Source of the DNA: Bradyrhizobium sp. Leo170
Lineage (GTDB): Bacteria; Pseudomonadota; Alphaproteobacteria; Rhizobiales; Xanthobacteraceae
Reading direction: 5' to 3'
DNA: 46,719 bases
NCBI RefSeq assembly: GCF_004296405.1
Contig: NZ_PSRR01000021.1
Coordinates: 1 to 46,719 of the forward strand
Shown: piece by piece, positions 37,135-45,149 of the stretch
How positions within the stretch are numbered: the first letter of the stretch is position 1
Layout of the letters: every line of letters begins with the position of its first letter
The notes under the pieces: model-generated
Seen by the model: the letters and a program-made list of their open reading frames with translations, nothing else
Databases searched by the model: none
What the model was told of the DNA's origin: nothing
Position numbers and translations under genes: made by a program

Positions 37135-38315
37135 GGGATTGGCGTCTGCATGGCGTCCTGCGCGGCGGCTTCCTCGGCCGCCTTGCCATGGAGCGCGATG
37201 ACATGTGTACCCGGCTGAAGCTTGTATTGGCCGTCGAGGACCACCCGCTCATTTGCCGAGAGCCCGGAATCGATCAGCGCCTGTCCGTCGCTGATTTGCG
37301 CGACCTTGACTTGGCGGATCGATACGGTGTTGTCGGGATTGACGACCCACGCATAGGCTCCGTTCGGACCTTGCTGGATCACCGCCGCGGGCACGGTGAG
37401 ACCGTTGTGTCGTGTGTCGAGCAGCAGCCGTGCGTTGACCAGCTCGCCCGGCCAGAGCCGGTTCTCCTTGTTGGAGAAATTGGCCTTGAGCTGGATCGAG
37501 CCCGTGGTCTGCAGGATCTCGTTGTTGACGAGGCCGAGCTGGCCTTGACCGAGCTCTATCGTGTCGTCCTGGTTATAGGCGAGGACGGTCAGCGGCGCCT
37601 TGGTGATTTGCTGCTGCTTCTGGATTTGCGGCAGAACCGTCTCCGGAAGCGTGAAGATCAGAGAAATCGGATCGAGCTGGGTCACGACGCACAGACCGTT
37701 CGTGCTCGACGGGCTTATGATATTGCCGACGTCGATCTGGCGGATCCCGACCACGCCGTCGATCGGTGAGGTCAGGCGCGTGAAGCTGAGCTGCACTTTC
37801 GCGGCCTCGATCAGCGCCTTGTCGGTTGTGATCGCGCCGTCCAACTGCCCGACTTGCGCCTTCTGGGTTTCGATCAGTTGCGGCGTCGCCCAGCCCTTGG
37901 CTCCCAACTGGCTGTAACGGACGAGGTTGGCATTGGCGTTGGCGAGCTGCGCCTGATCGCGTTCGAGCGATCCGGTATACTGATCGATCAGCGCCTGATA
38001 GGGACGCGGATCGATCTGCGCCAGCAGGTCGCCGGCATGCACATGCTGGCCTTCGGTGAAGTTGATGGTGAAGATCTGGCCCTGGATCTGGGCGCGCACC
38101 ACGTCGGTGTTGTAGGCGATCACGGTGCCGACGCCGGTCAGATAGATCGGCACGTCGTGCTGGCTGACCGTTCCGGCGACGATCGGCACCGGGGACGGCC
38201 GGGCCGGCGCGGCGACCGCCGTCTCGAACGGGAAGTCATGCATGGCGTGGAGCAGAGCGCCGGTCGCCACTGCGGCGGTCAGCATGACGGCACCGACAAC
38301 GATCTTCTTTTTCAT
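37131..38315 (-). CDS. RND efflux adaptor (second locus)
   Basis: 394 residues with an N-terminal anchor or signal (MKKKIVVGAVMLTAAVATGA). Lipoyl half-motifs are QIFTINFTEGQHVHAGDLLA and RLTSPIDGVVGIRQIDVGNI, separated by a short coiled-coil hairpin (TGSLERDQAQLANANANLVR). The beta-barrel region has TVLPQIQKQQQITKAPLTVL. It lies 24 bases after the Ser/Thr-rich exported protein gene and overlaps the permease by four bases, so all are likely on one transcript. Confidence 0.9.
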   Translation of the reverse strand: MKKKIVVGAVMLTAAVATGALLHAMHDFPFETAVAAPARPSPVPIVAGTVSQHDVPIYLTGVGTVIAYNTDVVRAQIQGQIFTINFTEGQHVHAGDLLAQIDPRPYQALIDQYTGSLERDQAQLANANANLVRYSQLGAKGWATPQLIETQKAQVGQLDGAITTDKALIEAAKVQLSFTRLTSPIDGVVGIRQIDVGNIISPSSTNGLCVVTQLDPISLIFTLPETVLPQIQKQQQITKAPLTVLAYNQDDTIELGQGQLGLVNNEILQTTGSIQLKANFSNKENRLWPGELVNARLLLDTRHNGLTVPAAVIQQGPNGAYAWVVNPDNTVSIRQVKVAQISDGQALIDSGLSANERVVLDGQYKLQPGTHVIALHGKAAEEAAAQDAMQTPIP

Positions 38316-38339
38316 GGTCTGGGCTTCGCTGAGAGGTTG

Positions 38340-39152
38340 TTAGCAACCCGGAATAACTGCGCTTGACGTGACGCTCCCCGTCACGAAGCCTGAGCAGGCG
38401 CTGCTGCCCGCCATCGTGGAGGCGGTTGGAGTGGGAGCGAGAACCGTCGGCACTGTCGGCAAGGCTGCAACCGGTCCAACGACACCTGGGAGCAGCGATA
38501 CGCCAGGTGTCGGCACCGGCGCCCCCGAGCTGACGCCGAGATTGCTGATCTCGGACGAGTCGAGGGGAATGCCGGTTCGCTGGACGCCGCCGACTGTCGT
38601 GGGCGAGGTCGATGACGGCGTCGATGATGCGATGACGCTGGTCGAGCCCGAACCGCACATCCCCGACGTTCCCGACGTGTCGATGATGCCGGAGGCCGTC
38701 GCCATGCCCGAGCTCTCAAGCGTGCCTGACGTCGTCGACACGCCCGATGTCGCCGATATCGCAGGCGACATGCCCGGTGTTGCGGCCGTATCGCCCGCCA
38801 TGGCCGCGGTTGCAGGCGCGGTCGATCCAACCGCCATTCCAGCGCCGTCGAATGTGGCGGTCGATCCGAACATCTGGGTCGGCGCTGTCCCAACTGTCGA
38901 GCAGACCGTGCCGCTGCTTGGAATGGCGATCGTGCCCGTCGCGGGAGCCGCGAGCGGACTGACTCCCGCGGATGAGAGCTCGGTCGCGCCCAGCGGAATT
39001 CCCGTTGGCGAGACCGGCGAGCTCGCGCTGCCTAGCGGAGAGGTTGCGTCAAGCGTCGGAGTCGGGGTCGCCATACCAGTCACTTGCGCGACAGCGGCAT
39101 TCGCTGTGAGCAACGCGGGAAGAAGGATCGCAGCGGCCAGCGAGAATCTCAT
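38340..39152 (-). CDS. low-complexity Ser/Thr/Ala/Pro-rich exported protein
   Basis: 270 residues from the ATG at 39152, which has GGAG seven bases upstream; the ATG at 39158 is too close to that site. Signal peptide MRFSLAAAILLPALLTANAA-VA. The mature chain is a disordered Ser/Thr/Gly/Ala/Pro mixture. A short unit recurs: TGIPLGATELSSAGVSP near the N-terminus and TGIPLDSSEISNLGVSS near the middle of the second half. Four Cys are spread along the chain, one at the extreme C-terminus. I do not recognise the family. It precedes the adaptor and permease genes on the same strand. Confidence 0.7.
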   Translation of the reverse strand: MRFSLAAAILLPALLTANAAVAQVTGMATPTPTLDATSPLGSASSPVSPTGIPLGATELSSAGVSPLAAPATGTIAIPSSGTVCSTVGTAPTQMFGSTATFDGAGMAVGSTAPATAAMAGDTAATPGMSPAISATSGVSTTSGTLESSGMATASGIIDTSGTSGMCGSGSTSVIASSTPSSTSPTTVGGVQRTGIPLDSSEISNLGVSSGAPVPTPGVSLLPGVVGPVAALPTVPTVLAPTPTASTMAGSSACSGFVTGSVTSSAVIPGC

Positions 39153-39186
39153 TTGCATTCTCCGTAGGAAAGGGGACGTTGCGGGT

Positions 39187-39609
39187 TTAGCTGCAGCTCG
39201 GCGGCCGCGGCTCGCCCGGATGCAGCAGGTTCCAATCGGAACAGCCGAGACTGTCGCCCTCCTCGAGACGGAGGCGACCAAGGGCGTGATGATGGAGACC
39301 CGGGCTGAAAGCGCTGGTATGGCCGTCTGCCCCAACGTGCCCTGTCATGCCGCCGATATTGGCGCCACCACCGAAGCCTTCCGGGCGAATGCCGCTGCCG
39401 ACACCGCCAACATGCGCGCCGCCGCCAATTCCTCCGGCGTGGACACCGCCGAGACCTCCGACATGGGCGCCGGCGCCGAGCCCGCCGAAATGAGCTCCGC
39501 CGCCAAACCCTCCCATATGGCCGCCACCGCCGCGCGCCTCCGCTGCAGCGGTAAACAAGCTTGAGGCAAGCAAGGTTGTCGCCAGGATCGCTGTCAATCG
39601 TTTCATCAT
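39187..39609 (-). CDS. Gly/His-rich exported protein
   Basis: 140 residues from the ATG at 39609 (a second ATG lies at 39606). Signal peptide MMKRLTAILATTLLASSLFT-AAAEA. The mature part consists of near-regular GG-A-HVGG/GGAHFGG units (HMGGFGGGAHFGGLGAGAHV) followed by a less repetitive tail rich in His and Cys at the end. A His/Gly-rich chain could bind metals or the cell surface, but that is speculation. It begins a minus-strand run with the Ser/Thr-rich protein (34-base gap) and the adaptor-permease pair, with shared-motif copy 3 105 bases upstream. Confidence 0.7.
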   Translation of the reverse strand: MMKRLTAILATTLLASSLFTAAAEARGGGGHMGGFGGGAHFGGLGAGAHVGGLGGVHAGGIGGGAHVGGVGSGIRPEGFGGGANIGGMTGHVGADGHTSAFSPGLHHHALGRLRLEEGDSLGCSDWNLLHPGEPRPPSCS

Positions 39610-39713
39610 GACACTTCCTCTCCGTGAATGAAGCGCCCCGCATCGAATGCGCCAGCCGAACGAGCCGACCGGGTTCTCCGACGGCTTGAACGTAGGCGCG
39701 TTCGACGGCGCAT

Positions 39714-39733
39714 CCACTAAATTCGTCTTTAGG
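39714..39733 (-). promoter_or_regulatory. shared 20-bp motif, copy 3
   Basis: Reads CCTAAAGACGAATTTAGTGG on the minus strand, differing from copy 2 at only two positions. It is 105 bases upstream of the Gly/His-rich gene start, ahead of the putative four-gene run that ends with the second RND permease. Confidence 0.55.
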
Positions 39734-39860
39734 AATGCAGTGAGATATCGCTTGGGATTTTCTTTGCGCAGCCGCTGCGCGGAGCGCGGCAATAGCGCAG
39801 CGCTAATCCACGGACGCGCGGATGCGCAGGATCGCGGGATTTGAATCTACGATACTATCA

Positions 39861-39898
39861 ATAAAGAAAGCGGCCGGGACCGCATAAGCGGTCCGGCC
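39861..39898 (-). terminator. intrinsic terminator for the 39990-40244 gene
   Basis: GGCCGGACCGC-TTAT-GCGGTCCCGGCC on the minus strand gives a strong stem with one bulge, followed by GCTTTCTTTAT. It lies about 90 bases after the stop of the small exported protein gene. Confidence 0.65.
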
Positions 39899-39989
39899 TC
39901 TTCAGTCTCGACTGTCAGCTTGACCGACAGGACACTCGTTTTCCGGCCAGTGGCGGCCAACGTTCGACGGTGGCTCCGAAGCGACCGGA

Positions 39990-40244
39990 TCAATAAGAGC
40001 CGTAACCGTAATAGCCGTAGCCGGTGCCCGGTTCACAGGGAACGTTGCCGTCGGTCCAGGGCTGCGATGCAAAGGCGCCTACCCGCGGGGCAGGAACGCA
40101 GCCCGGTCCGCCGACATAGACTTGCTCCGGTGCCGCAACGGCATTGGCACGCGCGACGTGCCGGGTGTGTTCGCGAGCCATCGCGGGAGTCGCAAGCGTC
40201 GCCGCAGCGACCAGCGCTATCGACAAGAACTTGATTGCAGACAT
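39990..40244 (-). CDS. small exported protein, Tyr/Gly tail
   Basis: 84 residues with signal peptide MSAIKFLSIALVAAATLATP-AMA and AxA cleavage. The mature part reads REHTRHVARANAVAAPEQVY and ends in TGYGYYGYGSY, with two Cys in GGPGCVPAPR and NVPCEPG. Similar short Tyr/Gly-ended exported proteins are common in bradyrhizobia; no function can be assigned. A strong hairpin downstream suggests a single-gene transcript. Confidence 0.65.
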   Translation of the reverse strand: MSAIKFLSIALVAAATLATPAMAREHTRHVARANAVAAPEQVYVGGPGCVPAPRVGAFASQPWTDGNVPCEPGTGYGYYGYGSY

Positions 40245-40419
40245 AGGTGTTCTCCATCAGGAAGCGGAGCCAATGGAGCGTGGCTCCCTTTCCGAAGTGC
40301 GGATCACGGCAGGCTGTTTAAAGGGCGCGTCTTCTCACGTTCTCTCAATGCCGCGTGAGCACATTCGTGCGCAGGTTGCAGACGGGAGCTGCCCGCTCAC
40401 AACGACGTTACACAACCTG

Positions 40420-40468
40420 GAGCATGATCCGGAAAAGCGGATATCGGTTTTCCGAAAAGATCATGCTC
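40420..40468. repeat. palindromic repeat GAGCATGATC...GATCATGCTC (family D)
   Basis: GAGCATGATCCGGAAAAGCG is mirrored by TTTTCCGAAAAGATCATGCTC with a short spacer (GATATCGG). This palindrome is frequent in rhizobial intergenic DNA. It lies in the gap between the small exported protein and the HD-GYP gene. Confidence 0.8.
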
Positions 40469-40482
40469 AAACAAGAGGATAG

Positions 40483-40519
40483 AGCGGGATGATGATTCGA
40501 GGAAAAAATCATCCCGCTC
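40483..40519. repeat. palindromic repeat AGCGGGATGAT...ATCATCCCGCT
   Basis: AGCGGGATGATGATTC and AAAAAATCATCCCGCT form a second inverted repeat 14 bases after the family D element. The A-run precedes the right arm, so on the minus strand it gives a hairpin with a T-rich loop. It follows the HD-GYP stop (40543, minus strand) and may act as its terminator region. Confidence 0.65.
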
Positions 40520-40542
40520 GAGCAGCTTGATTTCAGTTGAAG

Positions 40543-41625
40543 CTAGACGGCCGTCGAAAGCGCGCGCATTTCGGCCTGCCACGGTGCTATTGTATGTTGC
40601 GCGGTAGCAATCGTCACGACTTCGTTCCAGCGCGAAAGAAAGGCGTCGACGCAGGCGGGATCGAATTGGCGCGCCCTGTTGTCCTGGAGGTAACGGCGTG
40701 CGTCCGCAAGCGGCATCGGGTCCTTGTAGGGACGCTTCATTGTCAGCGCATCGAAGACATCGGCGACTGCGACGACGCGGGCCGCGATCGGAATGTCGGT
40801 TTCCCTGAGCCCGTTGGGATAGCCGCCGCCGTCCCAGCGTTCGTGATGAGCGGCAGCGATCTCGGCTCCAAGCTGGATCAGCTCGCAATGGCTGTCGGCG
40901 AGGATGCGTCCGCCGATCGTGGCGTGGGTGCGCATGATCGCGATCTCCTCCGCGTTCAGCCGGCCCGGCTTGAGCAGGATGCTGTCGGGTATCGCGACCT
41001 TGCCGACGTCGTGCAGGGGTGCCGCAAGATAGATGTCGCGGATGAGCCGCGACGGCAGGCCGAGTTCTTCGGCGATGATGCGGCTGTATTTCGCTACCCG
41101 AAGCGTGTGCTCGCCGGTGTCGTTGTCGCGGTACTCGACGGCGAGCGCCAGACGCAGAATGATCTCCTCCTCGCGTTCCTGGAGCTTCTGCGTGGCGCTG
41201 GCAACGTCCCGGACGAGGTCGGCAGCGCGGTCGTTCAGTTGCCGAACGGCAATGCCCAGCCGGATAAGATTTCTGAGCCGAACCCTCGTCTCCAGAGTTT
41301 GCGGATGCTTCGGCAGGAAATCGGTGGCGCCGGCCTCGAGTGCCTTCATCCGCACCTCGTCCGTCTGTATCGAGGTGATCATCACGATCGGAATATTGCC
41401 GAAGTTCTGGAGTGCACGGAGTTCGCGGATGAAGGTGACGCCGTCCATTCTCGGCATCTCATAGTCCACGAGCACGATGTCGTACTGGCGCTGCATCGCC
41501 GATGTCATCGCCTGGAGCGGATCCGTGTACGCCGTGACCTGAACGGCGCCGTCGGCTTCCAGGAGCCGCGTGAGGAAGTCGAGGACAGAGCGACTGTCGT
41601 CAACGAGAAGCGCTTGTGTAAGCAT
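40543..41625 (-). CDS. response regulator with HD-GYP c-di-GMP phosphodiesterase domain
   Basis: 360 residues: receiver domain at 1-125 with acidic pocket D9-D10 and phospho-acceptor D54 (VLVDYEMPRMDG), a helical linker (RLGIAVRQLNDRAADLVRDV), and HD-GYP at about 165-345. The HD-GYP motifs are intact: GEHTLRVAKYS, APLHDVGKVAIPDSIL (HD), RTHATIGGRIL, AAAHHERWDGGGYPNG (HHE..DG.GYP) and VVAVADVFDALT. It should hydrolyse cyclic di-GMP when phosphorylated. It is divergent from the chemotaxis operon, whose CheA or the orphan kinase at 15.7 kb could phosphorylate it; that link is inference. Confidence 0.92.
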   Translation of the reverse strand: MLTQALLVDDSRSVLDFLTRLLEADGAVQVTAYTDPLQAMTSAMQRQYDIVLVDYEMPRMDGVTFIRELRALQNFGNIPIVMITSIQTDEVRMKALEAGATDFLPKHPQTLETRVRLRNLIRLGIAVRQLNDRAADLVRDVASATQKLQEREEEIILRLALAVEYRDNDTGEHTLRVAKYSRIIAEELGLPSRLIRDIYLAAPLHDVGKVAIPDSILLKPGRLNAEEIAIMRTHATIGGRILADSHCELIQLGAEIAAAHHERWDGGGYPNGLRETDIPIAARVVAVADVFDALTMKRPYKDPMPLADARRYLQDNRARQFDPACVDAFLSRWNEVVTIATAQHTIAPWQAEMRALSTAV

Positions 41626-41873
41626 CGGGTGTCCAGGTACGCGACGGTCGGTTGTACGAGATCAAGAGCTACTGTGCGGGCTCTTAACGTCGACCTAAGC
41701 CTGACAATCGCCGATTGCACAACCTGCTCGATGCGCGTGAATGCAGGCGCAAATCGTACCAGGCTACCCATCGAATCCTCGGCACCGTATTCGTACGGAC
41801 GTCTCGCACAGAAACGAGATCGCGCTTGATTAACATCTTAATCACCATCTCTGCCGATACTTCAGCCGAAAGA

Positions 41874-41911
41874 GATTCGCATTCCGGCTAAAGCGAATCA
41901 CTGGGAATGCG
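41874..41911 (+). promoter_or_regulatory. overlapping inverted repeats upstream of the chemotaxis operon
   Basis: GATTCGC (41874-41880) pairs with GCGAATC (41893-41899), and CGCATTCC (41878-41885) pairs with GGGAATGCG (41903-41911). The two stems share bases and are mutually exclusive. They end 12 bases before the ATG of the STAS gene. They could be an RNA switch, an operator or chance; I see no recognisable ligand-binding structure. Confidence 0.35.
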
Positions 41912-41922
41912 GGGGACGGCGA

Positions 41923-42240
41923 ATGGCTGAAGTGACGGAGCCCAAACGGTGGCTACAATTGCCACCGGACTGCAGCATCGCGTCGATCCGTCAGGTCTAT
42001 GAAACGATCCGCGAGGCCTTCAGCCGCAATGATCGGCTCGAGATCGACTGCTCCGCCGTCGACAAGGCCGACGTCACGTCGATCCAGCTTTTGCTTTCCA
42101 CCGCGGAGACCGGCAAGGCGCAGGGCCGCCCGGTCGTCCTGACTGCGTTCTCGCAAAGCCTCCGCAATACCCTTCGCCGCGCAGGCTTCTCCAGCGACGC
42201 GATGATCGACCAACATTTTCACAAGAAGGATGGCGCGTGA
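41923..42240 (+). CDS. STAS-domain protein at the head of the che operon
   Basis: 105 residues forming one STAS (anti-anti-sigma-like) domain: WLQLPPDCSIASIRQVYETI, LEIDCSAVDKADVTSIQLLL and VVLTAFSQSLRNTLRRAGFS are its three blocks. The usual phosphorylatable Ser/Thr position falls in ADVTSIQ (Thr or Ser). MlaB/SpoIIAA-like proteins of this size often occur in chemotaxis operons, but the role is not settled. Its TGA shares a base with the cheY ATG (TGATG), indicating translational coupling. Confidence 0.85.
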   Translation: MAEVTEPKRWLQLPPDCSIASIRQVYETIREAFSRNDRLEIDCSAVDKADVTSIQLLLSTAETGKAQGRPVVLTAFSQSLRNTLRRAGFSSDAMIDQHFHKKDGA

Positions 42241-42605
42241 TGGCTACGGTCCTGACGGTCGATGATTCGCCCAGCATCCGCCAGATGATCAAGGTCGTGC
42301 TCGAGCCGGCGGGCCACAACGTGATCGAGGCCGGCGACGGGGCGCAGGGCCTGGCGAAGGCGCAGGCGGGCAAGCTTGATCTCGTGATCACCGACCTCAA
42401 CATGCCGGTCATGAACGGCCTCGAACTGATACGGGCCCTGCGCAAGCTGCCGTCGCAGGTCGGCCTGCCGATCGTCTTCCTCACCACCGAGTCCAACGAC
42501 GCGGTGAAGCAGGAAGCCAAGAGCGCCGGCGCCACCGGATGGATCACCAAGCCTTTCAAGCCTGAGCAATTGCTCGCGGTGGTCAACAAGCTGGTGCGGT
42601 TATGA
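42240..42605 (+). CDS. cheY: chemotaxis response regulator CheY
   Basis: 121 residues, a stand-alone receiver domain. Acidic pair D8-D9 (TVDDSPSIRQM), phospho-acceptor D52 in VITDLNMPVMNGLEL, the Thr of FLTTES and the Lys of TKPFKPEQL are all present. It starts at the ATG overlapping the STAS stop, and its own TGA overlaps the cheA ATG. Phosphorylated by CheA, it would act on the flagellar switch; it could instead be a phosphate sink. Confidence 0.92.
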   Translation: MATVLTVDDSPSIRQMIKVVLEPAGHNVIEAGDGAQGLAKAQAGKLDLVITDLNMPVMNGLELIRALRKLPSQVGLPIVFLTTESNDAVKQEAKSAGATGWITKPFKPEQLLAVVNKLVRL

Positions 42606-44640
42606 GCAGCATGGACCCGACGGAGATATTCCGTCAGGAGGCGAGCGAGCTTTTCGAAACCCTCGAAGGGGCCTTGCTGGATCTCGGCCTGCGTCCCGAC
42701 GATCGCGAGCTGGTCGACTCGGCGTTTCGGGCCCTGCACACCATCAAGGGCTCCGGCGCCATGTTCGGCTTCGACAAGGTGGCCGCGTTCACCCATGAAT
42801 TCGAGACCGCCTTCGAACTGGTCCGCAAAGGCGAGATCAAGCCGACGCAGGAGCTGATCGCGGTCGCGCTGGCGGCGAAGGACTATATCCGTGCCCTGAT
42901 CGAAGCGCCCGATGACGCTGATTCGATCATCGGCGACGCCATCCTGGATGATCTGAAGCGCTTCGTTTCACCTGTCGAGCAGGTCCTGCCGGTCGAGTCT
43001 AACGTCGACGCCCGGCCGGTAAGCGAGAGCCGTCCGGCGGGCTGGCAACTGCGCCTCGAATTCGAGTCACATATTCTCCGCAACGGCTCCAATCCGCTCG
43101 ACCTCCTGGATGATCTCTGCAAGCTCGGTCCCTGCTTCGTCGTGCCGGTCACCGATGGCGTGCCGCTATTGGACGAGCTGGAGCCCGAGGACTGCTACCT
43201 GAAATGGGACGTCACGCTGCATAGCGGTTGCGACAAGGACGCCATCGACGACGTCTTCATGTTCGTGCAGGACGAGATGAAGCTGACGCTGGTGCCGCTG
43301 GCGCAGGTTGAGCGCGCGGCGCCGGCGCTCGCATTGCCGGTGGTGGAAGCTGAGCCGGCGCCCCGGCTGCGGTGCTGGCCGCTGCCCTGGTCCCCGCTGC
43401 GGCGGAGCCGGCGACGTCGCCGGAGCGGAAGCGCGAGGAGCCGAAGCGCACCGAAGAGCGTGGCATCGCCACGGTCCGCGTGCAGGCCGAACGGCTCGAC
43501 GAGTTGATGGACCGGGTCGGTGAGCTCGTCATCGCCCAGGCGCGGCTCAGCCAGTTGGCCGCGGCCGGCTCCGATCTCTCGATCAAGATGATCGCGGAGG
43601 AGATCGAGCGGCTGGCGGGAAGCCTGCGCGACACCACCATGGGCGCGCGGATGGTGCCGATCGGCTCCCTGTTTGGGCGCTTCCGAAGACTGGTCCACGA
43701 TCTGTCCCGCGACCTTGGCAAGCCGGTCGAATTCGTCACCTCGGGCGAGGATACCGAGCTCGACAAGACCATGATCGAATGTCTCGCCGATCCGCTTGTG
43801 CACCTGATCCGCAATGCGATCGATCACGGCATCGAGGATTCCGAGGCTCGCACGGCGTCCGGCAAGACCGAGCAGGGACGGATCGAGCTGCAGGCGGTCC
43901 ATTCCGGCGCGCAGGTCCTCGTCACCGTCAAGGACAATGGCGGCGGCCTCAACACCGCGCGCATCCGCGCCAAGGCCGAAGAACAGGGGCTGATCGCGCC
44001 CGGTGCCGCGATGTCGGATCATGAGATCCACCAGTTCCTGTTCCATCCGGGGTTCTCGACCGCCCAGACCATCTCGGCGCTGTCCGGCCGCGGCGTCGGC
44101 ATGGACGTGGTCAAGCGCACCATCGAGAACATGCGCGGCTCGATCGATTTGTCGACGAAAGCCGGCGAGGGAACGAATGTCACGCTGCGCCTGCCGCTGA
44201 CGCTTGCGATCATCGAGGGATTGCTGATCCGGGTCGGCGAGGGACGCTACATCATTCCGCTCCCGGCGGTCGAAGAGTGCGTCGAACTCACGGCGGACGA
44301 CGAGCGCTCGCGCGGCCGCAATTTCCTCAACGTGCGCGGCAACCTCGTGCCCTTCCTGCGGCTCCGCGGCATTCTCGACGTGCCGGGTGTGCCCGGACAG
44401 CATCAGAAGACGATCATCATCTCGACCGGCGAGACCCGCGTCGGGCTGGTTGCCGACCAGATCATCGGCAATCATCAGACCGTCATCAAGTCGCTTTCGA
44501 AGCTGCATTCCGATGTCACGATCTTTTCCGGCGCGACCATCCTGGGTGACGGCACCGCCGCGCTTATTCTCGACGTGGTGCAGCTCGTCGCGCTGGCGCA
44601 GTCGCGTGCGGAAAAGCAGCAGATGAGCGAGGCGGCATAG
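42602..44640 (+). pseudogene. cheA: chemotaxis histidine kinase CheA, split by a single-base frameshift
   Basis: The first frame (42602-43507) has the Hpt domain with phospho-His 46 in RALHTIKGSGAMFGF and a P2-like region to about residue 250, then turns into unrelated Arg/Ser-rich sequence. The rest of CheA is in the -1 frame (open 43372-44640): dimerisation VQAERLDELMDRVGELVIAQ, N box LVHLIRNAIDHGIE, G1 DNGGGLN, G2 GRGVGMDVVKRTI, and the CheW-like domain (LLIRVGEGRYIIPLPAVEEC). The two frames meet in an Ala/Pro linker at the CCCC run 43361-43364; one more C would give a single protein of about 680 residues. Both halves keep intact motifs and are otherwise undecayed, so the break is recent or a sequencing error. 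Confidence 0.88.
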
Positions 44641-45111
44641 ATGGCGACAGATCGGCAGCAAGACGCCGGAACCGTCCAGGACGGTTCGATGCAGGTGGTC
44701 ATGATCGGGCTCGGCGACGAGAAATTCGCGCTCGATGCAGGCCTGGTGCGCGAGATCATCGATCCGGTTCCCGCAACGAAAGTGGCCGGCTCGCGCTCGT
44801 TCGTGCCCAGCGTCATCAATGTGCGCGGCAATGTCATTCCGCTGGCCGACCTGCGCATCCGTTTCGGGATGCCGCAGACCGAAGCCTCCACGGAGACACG
44901 GATCGTCGTGATCGAGGTCGGCATCGACAACGAGCCGGTGCTGGTCGGCGTCACCGCTGACAAAGTCTACGAGGTCACCGAGATCTCGCGGACCGACGTG
45001 CAGCAGACGCCGCGCGTCGGCATGCATTGGAAGCCGGAGTTCATCCGCTTCATCACCAAGTGGCGTGAAGAGTTCGTCATCGTACCGAATATGGAACGTA
45101 TCCTGAATTGA
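44641..45111 (+). CDS. cheW: chemotaxis coupling protein CheW
   Basis: 156 residues forming one CheW SH3-like domain: MIGLGDEKFALDAGLVREII, VINVRGNVIPLADLRIRFGM, RIVVIEVGIDNEPVLVGVTA, DKVYEVTEIS. It links CheA to chemoreceptors. It begins directly after the cheA TAG and lies 38 bases before the MCP gene. The C-terminal KWREEFVIVPNMERIL is a typical end. Confidence 0.93.
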   Translation: MATDRQQDAGTVQDGSMQVVMIGLGDEKFALDAGLVREIIDPVPATKVAGSRSFVPSVINVRGNVIPLADLRIRFGMPQTEASTETRIVVIEVGIDNEPVLVGVTADKVYEVTEISRTDVQQTPRVGMHWKPEFIRFITKWREEFVIVPNMERILN

Positions 45112-45149
45112 AGAAGTCTCGGGGGCGAGACTGGGGTTAGGGGCTGCAC

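Noticed and set aside
38368..39564. Plus-strand 398-residue frame opposite the exported low-complexity proteins
   Set aside because: No signal peptide or ribosome-binding site; the minus-strand frames have both. Low-complexity DNA leaves both strands open.
41826..41840. TTAACATCTTAA as a CtrA site upstream of the che operon
   Set aside because: The spacing between the TTAA halves is four, not the seven of the CtrA consensus.
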